A stretch of 49,519 nucleotides of DNA, from the NCBI GenBank assembly GCA_964361645.1, contig CAYIBK010000007.1, positions 1-49,519 on the forward strand, written 5' to 3'. This document shows, piece by piece, positions 7,826 to 15,135 of the stretch (the stretch's first letter is position 1; each line of letters begins with the position of its first letter). Origin of the DNA: 2-01-FULL-39-33 sp964361645 (GTDB taxonomy: Bacteria; Patescibacteriota; Patescibacteriia; 2-01-FULL-39-33). The notes beneath the pieces are model-generated. The model saw only the letters and a program-made list of their open reading frames with translations. It made no database searches and was not told the DNA's origin. Made by a program: the position numbers and the translations under genes.

Positions 7826-9010
7826 ATGAAGAAATTCATGATGGTGATGGCAGTAGTGATAATGGCCTCGGCTTTGACCGGCTGTATGAGGCCATATGTG
7901 GTTCCTGAATATTTGGAAATCAATACCAATCAGACTGCCTTTGTGGTGCCACTCGATGCTGGCAACAATCAGCAGGGGAAATTGGATTCGGTGAAGGCTT
8001 ATGAAGACAAGAAAGTAGCTATCAAGCGCATTCTAATTGAAAAGCGCTGGTTGCAGACAAATCGTGAGTGGATTTTCAATCACGGTGAGTATATTCCGAC
8101 AGTGCGAGTTTTTGTGGTGGATCGTTCCCCTCAAGCTCGTCACTGGACCATGTCTAAAGATACCGGCACAACACAAGCCAACCAAGCCTTTTGCCTTCAA
8201 TCCAAAGAAGGCGTTAGATTTTTTGTGGATTACAACTGTACCGGCAATATCCTAGAAGAGGATGCGGCAAAATTCCTGTATTTTTATCCTTACGCTTCAG
8301 ATCCCAATCAACAAGCTGATCAGAATAACCCCGAAGCCAATGCCTACTTCACCTCACTGGCCACAGTGATGGATTCGGAAGTCTGGGCAATGGTCCAAGT
8401 GTTCTCTTCGGAATTTGCCGCTCTCTCGAGTATGGAAGAATTGAAAGCCAAGAAGGCTGAAATGAATATCTATGTTCGGGATAAAGTAGTAATTTTTTTC
8501 AAGACTCGTGGTATTAATATAACCACTTTGGGTATTGCTGGTGACTTCAGTTACGCTGACGACAAAGTTCAGCAGGCAATTAACGATATTTTCGTCGCCC
8601 AACAGCAGTTGAATGTGGAACAGGCGACATTGAATTCCATGCCCAATAAGATTGCTCGTATGACAGCTGAAGGTATTTCTGCTGCCAATCAGGTTTATCA
8701 GGGAGCTATTGGTGAAGCTGAGGCCATCAAGAATATGGCTTCTGGTGAATCGGCGCAGATTATTAACAAGGCACAAGGTCAGGCCCAGGCAATCAGTGCG
8801 GTGGCTAAAGCTTGTCTTGAAGCCACCAACAATCCCTTGTTCCTTCCGACCAAGGAACTGCAAATTGAATCAGCTAGGATCGCCAAGTGGAAAGCTGGCG
8901 TGCCCCAGGTTATGTTGGACGGTCAAAACCAGCCGACAAACTTTATAAACATCAAGGATTTTATGGCGCCAAGTCAACAGGCTGTTGCAACGCCGGAACC
9001 TCCTAAGTAG
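7826..9010 (+). CDS. SPFH/prohibitin-like lipoprotein (paralog 2)
   Basis: The product is 394 aa. The lipobox LTGC gives Cys20 as the acylated residue. It aligns by eye with paralog 1: a NQTAFVVPL segment near the start, VDRSPQARHWT, FKTRGINITTLGIAG, then an Ala/Gln-rich helix and a prohibitin-like end (IAKWKAGVPQVMLDG). It is 40 residues longer, including an insertion after the YFYPYA segment (about residues 155-175) and a Pro-rich tail. Two paralogs in one operon suggest a hetero-oligomer, as with HflK/HflC or the two prohibitins. An AAGAGGAGAAG site precedes the ATG. Confidence 0.85.
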   Translation: MKKFMMVMAVVIMASALTGCMRPYVVPEYLEINTNQTAFVVPLDAGNNQQGKLDSVKAYEDKKVAIKRILIEKRWLQTNREWIFNHGEYIPTVRVFVVDRSPQARHWTMSKDTGTTQANQAFCLQSKEGVRFFVDYNCTGNILEEDAAKFLYFYPYASDPNQQADQNNPEANAYFTSLATVMDSEVWAMVQVFSSEFAALSSMEELKAKKAEMNIYVRDKVVIFFKTRGINITTLGIAGDFSYADDKVQQAINDIFVAQQQLNVEQATLNSMPNKIARMTAEGISAANQVYQGAIGEAEAIKNMASGESAQIINKAQGQAQAISAVAKACLEATNNPLFLPTKELQIESARIAKWKAGVPQVMLDGQNQPTNFINIKDFMAPSQQAVATPEPPK

Positions 9011-9030
9011 TTATTACATTTTAATTTGCC

Positions 9031-9061
9031 CCTCCCAGGATTTTCTTGGGAGGTTTTTTTA
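9031..9061 (+). terminator. Terminator of the SPFH operon
   Basis: Stem CCTCCCA/TGGGAGG with a short loop, then a T-run. Confidence 0.85.
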
Positions 9062-9080
9062 TTTCTATTAATACATAATC

Positions 9081-9109
9081 TTGACATCAACACATTTTTA
9101 TGATACAAT
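9081..9109 (+). promoter_or_regulatory. rnpB promoter
   Basis: TTGACA (9081-9086), a 17-bp spacer and TACAAT (9104-9109), 6 nt before the 5' side of the P1 helix. Confidence 0.85.
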
Positions 9110-9115
9110 TGTTTT

Positions 9116-9669
9116 GTCTAGATAAGTTGGATGACTACTCCGGTTTTAATCGGAGAGGAAAGTCCGAACACTCTTTGATCATTTTGATTAAAGTCATGGT
9201 AGTGGGTAACGCCCACCGGCTATGTTGCAAGACATAGTAAGGACCAGTGCCACAGAGACAATACTAATCCGCCTAAGGCGGATGAAAGGTGAAAAGTGTC
9301 ATGATGTTTTGGAATAAGTTAGGGATATCCCCTTAGTCTAAGGCTACACGACTCGGCTGTCGGCGACCGGCAGTAGTAGGGTCTATCACCAAATAGCATA
9401 TTTGTTAAAATTTCCAAATTTAGTCTAAATTTTACAAAAATTTTTTCAGCTTAGTTTATACTAAACTTTAAAAATTATTTGAAAAATTTATTTCAAAATT
9501 ATGAAAATTTATAAACAAAAGACTATTTGGTGATAGACCCCCAGTGGTAAACTCTACCTGGTGCAACCCCAAATACAGTAGGGGGCTAGAATTAACTAGT
9601 AATAGTTAATCAAGATAGATTGTCATCTTCCGCAAGGAAACAGAATTCGGCTTATAAACTTATCTAGAC
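9116..9669 (+). ncRNA. rnpB: RNase P RNA (bacterial type A-like) with an internal insertion
   Basis: The ends pair as a 13-bp P1 helix (GTCTAGATAAGTT/AACTTATCTAGAC). Conserved core sequences are present: GAGGAAAGTCCGAACAC near the 5' end, GGTAACGCCC, GACCAGTGCCACAGAGA, GGTGAAA, GGTAAACTC and the 3' ACAGAATTCGGCTTAT. P12 is the hairpin ATCCGCC/GGCGGAT. At 9379-9540 an 18-bp inverted repeat encloses 126 nt of very AT-rich sequence, apparently between the P14 hairpin and the 3' strand of P11. Without it the RNA would be about 390 nt, a normal size. RNase P matures tRNA 5' ends. Confidence 0.93.
9379..9540. repeat. Inverted-repeat-bounded insertion inside rnpB
   Basis: GGGTCTATCACCAAATAG (9379-9396) is perfectly complementary to CTATTTGGTGATAGACCC (9523-9540). 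The 126-nt interior is very rich in A and T and has nested hairpins (AAATTTA/TAAATTT, AGTTTA/TAAACT). The flanks CAGTAGTA (9371-9378) and CAGTGGTA (9542-9549) match in 7 of 8 positions and resemble a target-site duplication. It could be a MITE-like insertion, an excised intervening sequence, or an extended native helix. Confidence 0.7.
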
Positions 9670-9678
9670 AAAAAAGAA

Positions 9679-9703
9679 CAGCTCTAATTGAGCCGTTTTT
9701 TTA
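9679..9703 (+). terminator. rnpB terminator
   Basis: Short stem GCTC/GAGC followed by a T-run. Confidence 0.6.
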
Positions 9704-9732
9704 TTGACAATTTTAGTTTTATATGGTAATAT
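9704..9732 (+). promoter_or_regulatory. Promoter of the sugar transferase gene
   Basis: TTGACA (9704-9709), a 17-bp spacer and TAATAT (9727-9732). The predicted leader is about 12 nt and has no Shine-Dalgarno site. Confidence 0.65.
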
Positions 9733-9751
9733 TGTATGTTAAAATATATTT

Positions 9752-11155
9752 ATGAAAAGATCAGAAATAGCGATTTCAGCCAGCTTGGTGCCGATTGATT
9801 ATCTGGTTGTTATTTTAGCTGGTATCGTTGCTTATTTTATCCGTTTTTGGCAGCCAGTCCAACAAATCAGACCGGCTGTTTTTGCTTTGTCATTTGATTC
9901 TTATTTAGCTTTGCTTTGGGGTATAGCTTTTATTTGGGTAATTGGTTTTGCTATGGCCGGGCTTTATTCTATGCGTAGCAACAGGCGTCCAATTGATGAA
10001 GTTTATAAAATAATCCTGGGATCTTCTACATCCATCGCTATTTTAATGTTTATATTTTTCTTTTCTCGTAATTTATTTGATTCTCGTTTTATTATTATTG
10101 CCGGTTGGATTTTTTCTACTATTTTTGTCATCATCGCTCGCGGCATAATCCGTTTTATCCAGCACTTCCTTTATAAATATGGCTTGGGAGTGCACCGAGT
10201 TATTATAATCGGTAAGGGGAAGTTAGCTAGTGAAGCAGCCGAAAATTTCAAAAGAGATATAAAAGCCGGTTTTAAGGTTGTCGGTAAATTTTCTGATTTT
10301 AGCGATGAGACAGAAAGAGAAATATACCAGATGATCAAAAGTGATAAGGTTGATGAAATACTAGTGGCTGATTCTAATATTTCCGATAATGAAGTTGATA
10401 AACTAAATGATTTTTCTTATTTAAACCACATCACTTTAAAATTCGTGGCTGGAATTTTTGACACTCCTATTACTAATTTTGAATTTAATACTATTGCCGG
10501 CTTGCCGATTATAGAAGTTAAAAAGACCAGACTAGATGGCTGGGGTAAGATTTACAAAAGATTGTTTGATTTGTTGGCTTCCATTATTCTTATAATCATC
10601 ATTTCACCTATTTTATTAATTACATCTCTACTGATAATAATTGATTCTAGAGGCGGAGTATTTTTTTCTTACAAACGCATCGGCCAATTCGGACAGCCGT
10701 TTAGATATTTCAAATTCAGATCTATGGTAAAGGATGCCCACCAAAAAAGATTTGATGATAATTTTGTTAAAGAGCATGAAAATTTGCGCTCTGGCACGCC
10801 GATGATTAAATTCAAAGATGACCCGCGCATAACCAGAACGGGAAAAATAATCAGAAGATTTTCTATTGATGAATTGCCGGAACTTTTTAATGTCTTTATA
10901 GGTAAAATGAGTTTGGTGGGGCCTCGTCCGCATGAGGTTGAAGAGGTGGCTAAATACAGTAGCCATCAAAAACGGGTTTTAACCATCAAGCCTGGTATGA
11001 CTGGTATGGCCCAGGTTTCTGGCCGATCTGATCTTGATTTTAATGAGGAAGTAAGGTTGGATGTTTGGTATATGGAAAATTGGAGTCCAAAATTGGATTT
11101 TATGATTTTGCTTAAAACGCCGTTTGCTGTTTTAAAGAGAAGAAAAACGGAGTAA
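9752..11155 (+). CDS. Polyprenyl-phosphate sugar-1-phosphate transferase (WbaP/WcaJ type)
   Basis: The product is 467 aa. Four to five membrane helices fill residues 1-145, followed by a nucleotide-binding-like domain (about 145-260), one more hydrophobic segment (about 270-292) and the bacterial sugar transferase domain. Diagnostic stretches are FRYFKFRSMV, FSIDELPELFNVFIGKMSL, VGPRPH and KPGMTGMAQVSGR. The family moves a sugar phosphate from a nucleotide sugar onto undecaprenyl phosphate, the first step of surface polysaccharide assembly. It precedes three GT4 glycosyltransferases, which fits. The exact sugar cannot be told from sequence. Confidence 0.92.
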   Translation: MKRSEIAISASLVPIDYLVVILAGIVAYFIRFWQPVQQIRPAVFALSFDSYLALLWGIAFIWVIGFAMAGLYSMRSNRRPIDEVYKIILGSSTSIAILMFIFFFSRNLFDSRFIIIAGWIFSTIFVIIARGIIRFIQHFLYKYGLGVHRVIIIGKGKLASEAAENFKRDIKAGFKVVGKFSDFSDETEREIYQMIKSDKVDEILVADSNISDNEVDKLNDFSYLNHITLKFVAGIFDTPITNFEFNTIAGLPIIEVKKTRLDGWGKIYKRLFDLLASIILIIIISPILLITSLLIIIDSRGGVFFSYKRIGQFGQPFRYFKFRSMVKDAHQKRFDDNFVKEHENLRSGTPMIKFKDDPRITRTGKIIRRFSIDELPELFNVFIGKMSLVGPRPHEVEEVAKYSSHQKRVLTIKPGMTGMAQVSGRSDLDFNEEVRLDVWYMENWSPKLDFMILLKTPFAVLKRRKTE

Positions 11156-11168
11156 TAATTAACTTCCC

Positions 11169-11197
11169 TTGACATTTTTAAATAGGTATTGTATACT
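11169..11197 (+). promoter_or_regulatory. Promoter
   Basis: TTGACA (11169-11174), a 17-bp spacer and TATACT (11192-11197), with about a 50-nt leader to the ATG at 11256. Confidence 0.7.
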
Positions 11198-11255
11198 AAT
11201 TAGTCGTACTTTAAATTTTTTGATTTCAACCAGGCATAACCAAAAAGGAAAAGCC

Positions 11256-11675
11256 ATGAGCATCGGAAAAAAGATAGTGATAATAATCATCTTGGCTCTT
11301 ATTTTGTCTTTATTCTTTTTCTTGATTGATCGCATTTTACCCACCATAATTACCAATCATCGCTTGGAATTAGCCGCTCTTTCTGCGAAAAATATGGAAG
11401 TGGCGGATGGTTATGTTTTTGGTGACACTTTTGATTGGTGGGGCCAGCCAGTAAAGATTAGCTGTGGTCCAACAGATGATGGCCTAGCCTTTGTCTATAC
11501 GGCTATTTCTTCAGGTAAAGACAAGGTAATTGGAACTGGTGATGATTTACAAAAAACCCAAATTGATTTGAATAAATCAAAAATGCTAGGCCACTATACC
11601 GCCAAGAAACTGAAAGAATTTGTCAAAGGTTTCAAAGAGGGTGAGAAAAATCCCAGCAAGTTTGACGGCAGATAA
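11256..11675 (+). CDS. Membrane-anchored protein with a pseudopilin-like C-terminal motif
   Basis: The product is 139 aa. The start is ATG 11256, preceded by AAAAAGGAA; a longer frame back to 11169 would translate the promoter. One membrane helix (about residues 6-27) is followed by an external domain. The segment DWWGQPVKI and the later SSGKDKVIGTGDDL resemble the D-W-G-x-P and S-x-G-x-D-x-x-x-G-T-x-D-D-I pattern of type II pseudopilin (GspG) C-termini. That resemblance is by eye only. It precedes a small membrane protein gene, probably on one transcript. Confidence 0.7.
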   Translation: MSIGKKIVIIIILALILSLFFFLIDRILPTIITNHRLELAALSAKNMEVADGYVFGDTFDWWGQPVKISCGPTDDGLAFVYTAISSGKDKVIGTGDDLQKTQIDLNKSKMLGHYTAKKLKEFVKGFKEGEKNPSKFDGR

Positions 11676-11740
11676 TAAAAGTTATTTTAGGTCGGCCACT
11701 ATATCATTTTCTAGTCATCAACATCCAGGAGGAAAAAGAC

Positions 11741-11965
11741 ATGTACATAGCTTTTTGTGTTTATTTGGGAGTTTTATATCTATCATTAGCTTTGTTTGTT
11801 TATATCATTTTTCATGCTGGCTTATCTTTTGGTATTCGGGGTAAGTATGTTAATTTAAAAATAATCATTTGTTCATTATTTTGGTTTATTCTTATACCCT
11901 ACTGTGTAATTCGTGGTCTAATAGAATTCCATATTGGTAGACATCAAAAATATCTCATAAATTAA
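11741..11965 (+). CDS. Small two-helix membrane protein
   Basis: The product is 74 aa with two hydrophobic stretches (about residues 3-27 and 39-57). A strong AGGAGG site lies 8 nt before the ATG. It follows the 139-aa gene by 65 nt and ends in the terminator at 11978-12000. No family recognised. Confidence 0.7.
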   Translation: MYIAFCVYLGVLYLSLALFVYIIFHAGLSFGIRGKYVNLKIIICSLFWFILIPYCVIRGLIEFHIGRHQKYLIN

Positions 11966-11977
11966 AGAAAATCCCAG

Positions 11978-12000
11978 CCTCCTGTTTAGGAGGTTTTTTT
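11978..12000 (+). terminator. Intrinsic terminator
   Basis: Stem CCTCCT/AGGAGG with a GTTT loop and seven T. Confidence 0.85.
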
Positions 12001-12003
12001 ATT

Positions 12004-12064
12004 TACCCTATTAAGTAAAAATATTGAGTGACTTTTGACAACTAAGTTTTCCACTTAACAGGGT
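12004..12064. repeat. Element bounded by inverted TACCCTGTTAAGT-type repeats
   Basis: TACCCTATTAAGT at the left and ACTTAACAGGGTA at the right are inverted copies with one mismatch. A similar pair occurs at 24921-24989, and a single copy at 23302-23313 forms the -35 region of a promoter. Confidence 0.5.
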
Positions 12065-12212
12065 AAACCTCGTTGTAATTATTTGATAAATAAAGATTAA
12101 AAAGATGGCCAGCCGAAGGCGGTTATTAGTAGTTATATTTTGTAATCACCAGATATTGGGAAAATTACAACTGGGGTTTGCCAAAAAAGGTCTAATAATA
12201 TAGACTTTTAAT

Positions 12213-13376
12213 ATGATTGGTACTCAAAATTATATAACTAATATGTCCGCCCAAGGCGGATGCGCCTCGGGCGCAAAAATCGCTTTAGTCCATGATCATC
12301 TAGCCCAAGATGGCGGTGCAGAGAGAGTTTTAATGGTGTTAAAGGAAATGTTTCCTGAAGCGCCAATTTTTACATTATTGATTGATAAAAATAATACTAA
12401 TGTTTTTTTTAATGATAAGGAAATAAGAACTTCTTTTTTGCAGAAAATCCCATTGGGAGTGAAAAAATATCAATGGTGGTTGGCTTTGATGCCCTTGGCC
12501 ACCGAAGGACATAATCTAATGGATTATGATTTGGTGATATCTAGCACCTCGGCTTTTGCTAAGGGTGTAATAACTAACCAAGATAGTTTGCATGTTTGTT
12601 ATTGCCATACCCCCACTAGATTTCTTTGGACAGACACCTATTCTTATGTTGAGGGTTTAAAAGTTAATCCGCTAGTTAAAGTTGTTTTGCCATTTACTCT
12701 AAGAAAATTAAGAAAGTGGGATAGATTAGCAGCCGACAGAGTGGATTTTTTTATTGCTAATTCTGAAACGGTTAAAAATAGAATCAAGAAATATTACAGC
12801 CGTGAAAGTGAAGTTGTTTATCCGCCAGTTGATATTGATAATTTTTACATTTCATCTGCACCCAAAAAATATTATTTAGCTGGTGGCAGATTAGTGCCTT
12901 ATAAAAAAATAGATTTAGTTGTTAAGGCTTTCTCTAGATTAGGTATACCGCTTAAGATTTTTGGTATTGGTCCAGAAATTAAATATCTCAAAAGTTTGGC
13001 CAAACCAAATATAGAATTTTTAGGTAAAGTATCTGATGAACGGAAGAAAGATCTTTATGCTAATTGCCTGGCCTATTTAAATCCTCAAGAAGAAGATTTT
13101 GGCATTACGGCTATTGAGGCCATGGCCTCGGGTCGGCCGGTGATAGCTTACAGATCCGGGGGGGCCACAGAAACGATTATTGATGGCCAAACTGGCGAGT
13201 TTTTTGAAGAGCAATGGTGGGAAGAATTGGCCGATAAAGTGATTAGGTTTGATAACCATAAGTATAATCCGCAATTTATCAGATCACATGCTTCCAACTT
13301 TAGTGTTAACAATTTTAAAAATAATATGGATGGCATTTTATCTAGAATAAAAGAAAATTATGAAAATCGGAATTGA
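12213..13376 (+). CDS. GT4-family glycosyltransferase with a repeat-derived N-terminus
   Basis: The product is 387 aa. Recognisable GT4 features are KIALVHDHLAQDGGAERVL, CYCHTPTRFLW, a GGRLVPYKKIDLVVKAF segment after the hinge, and the nucleotide-sugar motif EDFGITAIEAMASGRPV. It should add a sugar from a nucleotide donor to a lipid-linked glycan. The family normally begins at the KIALVHDH segment, but here the preceding codons (12246-12275) are a palindromic repeat read as SAQGGCASGA. Either ATG 12213 or ATG 12243 could be the start. Its stop codon overlaps the next gene by 17 nt. Confidence 0.9.
   Translation: MIGTQNYITNMSAQGGCASGAKIALVHDHLAQDGGAERVLMVLKEMFPEAPIFTLLIDKNNTNVFFNDKEIRTSFLQKIPLGVKKYQWWLALMPLATEGHNLMDYDLVISSTSAFAKGVITNQDSLHVCYCHTPTRFLWTDTYSYVEGLKVNPLVKVVLPFTLRKLRKWDRLAADRVDFFIANSETVKNRIKKYYSRESEVVYPPVDIDNFYISSAPKKYYLAGGRLVPYKKIDLVVKAFSRLGIPLKIFGIGPEIKYLKSLAKPNIEFLGKVSDERKKDLYANCLAYLNPQEEDFGITAIEAMASGRPVIAYRSGGATETIIDGQTGEFFEEQWWEELADKVIRFDNHKYNPQFIRSHASNFSVNNFKNNMDGILSRIKENYENRN
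12246..12275. repeat. Double palindrome inside a glycosyltransferase gene
   Basis: Two adjacent hairpins, TCCGCC/GGCGGA (12246-12260) and TGCGCC/GGCGCA (12261-12275). Its 30 bp keep the reading frame. Confidence 0.8.
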
Positions 13377-14493
13377 TGTAAGATGTTTAATGGTTGATAA
13401 CTATTCTGGCATTTCTTGGTATACCTTTAATTTGCTCAACTCTCTTTTTGTCTTGGATCACGATAATGAATACATTCTTTTTTATAATAATTCCCAATCA
13501 GTAAATTTGCCTAGGTTTGATTATAATAATGTCAGGTATGCCGGTTTTAGGTATTCCAATAAGATTTTGAATCTAATGTTTGTTTTATTTAACTGGCCAA
13601 AAATAGACAAAATGATTGGCGGGGTTGATGTTTTTTTTATGCCCAATATAAATTTTTCTGCTTTATCAGGGAATTGCAAAAAAGTTGTTACGGTTCATGA
13701 TCTTTCATATTTAATCTATCCGCAATTTTCTACTCTTAAATCCAGGTTTTGGCATAAAATTCTTATGGCCAAAAAAATAATTCAGCAAGCTGATGGGGTA
13801 ATAGCAGTTTCCAGCAGTACTAAAAATGATTTAATTGATTTGCTTAAGATTGAGGAATCTAAAATAAAAGTTATTTATGAGGGTGTTGATCACAAGTTTC
13901 AAATTATCAATAATCAAGTTGAATTGGATAATGTTTCCAAAAAATATAAATTACCCGATAAGTTCATATTATATTTGGGCACCCTAGAGCCAAGGAAAAA
14001 CATAGAAAGTATTATTGAAGCTTATAGTAAATTAAAGACTGATCATTATTTAGTAATTGGTGGTGCTACTGGTTGGAAAACACAAAGAATAATGGCTTTA
14101 GTTCAAAAAAATGATAAAATTAAGATAATCGGCTATGTAGCCGAAGAAGATAAAAGGGGATTGTATAATTTGGCCGATTTATTTGTTTACCCATCTTATT
14201 ATGAAGGCTTTGGCCTGCCACCAGTTGAAGCCATGGCTTGTGGCACGCCGGTAATTGCCGGTTCCAATTCTTCTCAAGTGGAAGTGATAAAAAATGGCGG
14301 GTTATTGGTTGACCCATATAATATCAATGAGATTACTAAGGCCATGGAGATAATGCTAGCTAATAAGGAATTAAGAGATGAGTTTATAACAGCTGGTTTG
14401 AAAGTAGCCCGTGATTACCAATGGGATAAAACAGCCAAAGAAACATTAGAAATATTTGATAATTTAGACAAAGAAAAAACATCACCGAAGTGA
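13360..14493 (+). CDS. GT4-family glycosyltransferase
   Basis: The product is 377 aa. It begins KIGIDVR with the acceptor-domain signature, followed by TVHDLSYL, the hinge segment LGTLEPRKNIE and the donor motif YEGFGLPPVEAMACGTPVIAG, which is typical of mannosyltransferase-like GT4 enzymes. It overlaps the preceding glycosyltransferase by 17 nt, so the two are co-translated. Its last codons coincide with a terminator for the opposite strand (14472-14496). The sugar specificity is not readable. Confidence 0.93.
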   Translation: MKIGIDVRCLMVDNYSGISWYTFNLLNSLFVLDHDNEYILFYNNSQSVNLPRFDYNNVRYAGFRYSNKILNLMFVLFNWPKIDKMIGGVDVFFMPNINFSALSGNCKKVVTVHDLSYLIYPQFSTLKSRFWHKILMAKKIIQQADGVIAVSSSTKNDLIDLLKIEESKIKVIYEGVDHKFQIINNQVELDNVSKKYKLPDKFILYLGTLEPRKNIESIIEAYSKLKTDHYLVIGGATGWKTQRIMALVQKNDKIKIIGYVAEEDKRGLYNLADLFVYPSYYEGFGLPPVEAMACGTPVIAGSNSSQVEVIKNGGLLVDPYNINEITKAMEIMLANKELRDEFITAGLKVARDYQWDKTAKETLEIFDNLDKEKTSPK

Positions 14494-14496
14494 TGT
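14472..14496 (-). terminator. Terminator of the small-protein operon, inside the glycosyltransferase 3' end
   Basis: On the minus strand ACATCAC-TTCG-GTGATGT is followed by a T-run. It overlaps the last codons and stop of the plus-strand gene ending at 14493. Confidence 0.75.
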
Positions 14497-14519
14497 TGTG
14501 CAATAGTGAGAACTTAGTT

Positions 14520-14678
14520 TTAATTCATTTTGTTAATAATAGTTTTCAATTGATCAAAAACTGCCAAAATTGCGCAAAAGATAGCGGCCAAAAAGAATGG
14601 AGTCATCAAATATCTAGTTGATGGAGAAATAAAACTTAACCAAGCTAATAGATAAATTATTACAGCAGTGATCATCAT
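14520..14678 (-). CDS. Small two-helix membrane protein (52 aa)
   Basis: The frame starts MMITAVIIYLLAWLSF and has two hydrophobic helices joined by SPSTRY, ending QLKTIINKMN. An AAGGAG site lies about 10 nt upstream of the ATG. It follows the broken gene at 14710-15006 by 31 nt and shares its promoter and the terminator at 14472-14496. Function unknown. Confidence 0.65.
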   Translation of the reverse strand: MMITAVIIYLLAWLSFISPSTRYLMTPFFLAAIFCAILAVFDQLKTIINKMN

Positions 14679-14709
14679 AATCTAGTGTCTCCTTGTTGAT
14701 GTTGTTAAT

Positions 14710-15006
14710 TTAAAAAGTTCTGATTGTAGCTGCTTTAAAAAGCCAGCCAGAAAAGACGTAGAGTTCTACTTGATTTCCGGCAGGATTAACTGCTTTCATA
14801 TGAAAACGTACAGCATCTGCTCTATCACCACCACTAAAGGGGATAAAAAACCAGGCTTTGTCAATTACTTGTATATCAGTATACCCTTAAGTCTTGAGGC
14901 AATTAATGGCCACACTTTCTTTGACTGTTAGTCCTCCAAATAAATTGGCAATTATAATCAGTATAATAATAACAATAAATATATTGGTAACTCTTTCAAT
15001 GTTCAT
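14710..15006 (-). pseudogene. Membrane-anchored small protein interrupted by an in-frame stop
   Basis: An ATG at 15006, behind GAGGGAGA, opens a frame with one membrane helix (about residues 8-24). A TAA at codon 40 (14887-14889) interrupts it, but the same frame continues for 58 more sense codons (GYTDIQVIDKAWFF onward) to a TAA at 14710. The continued part looks like an external beta-rich domain. A single C-to-T change in a CAA codon would explain it. It may be decay, a strain variant or a consensus error. Promoter, ribosome site and terminator are intact. Confidence 0.65.
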
Positions 15007-15070
15007 ATTCTCCCTCTCATAGGTTGATATTGTTGTGAAAGTTCTATTAACTATTCTACACTAACAGTAA

Positions 15071-15099
15071 ATCTTAGCATATTATTAATAATTTGTCAA
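15071..15099 (-). promoter_or_regulatory. Promoter of the minus-strand small-protein operon
   Basis: TTGACA (15094-15099), a 17-bp spacer and TAAGAT (15071-15076), about 60 nt before the ATG at 15006. Confidence 0.65.
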
Positions 15100-15135
15100 C
15101 AGTAAATAAAAAATGTCTAAATTTAAATAGAATAT

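Noticed and set aside
12107..12121. GCCGAAGGCGG as another TCCGCC palindrome copy
   Set aside because: The arms do not pair well; too degenerate to count.
14710..15006. Alternative genetic code
   Set aside because: The internal stop is TAA, whereas CPR recoding (Gracilibacteria, Absconditabacteria) concerns TGA. TGA acts as a normal stop for the glycosyltransferases here.
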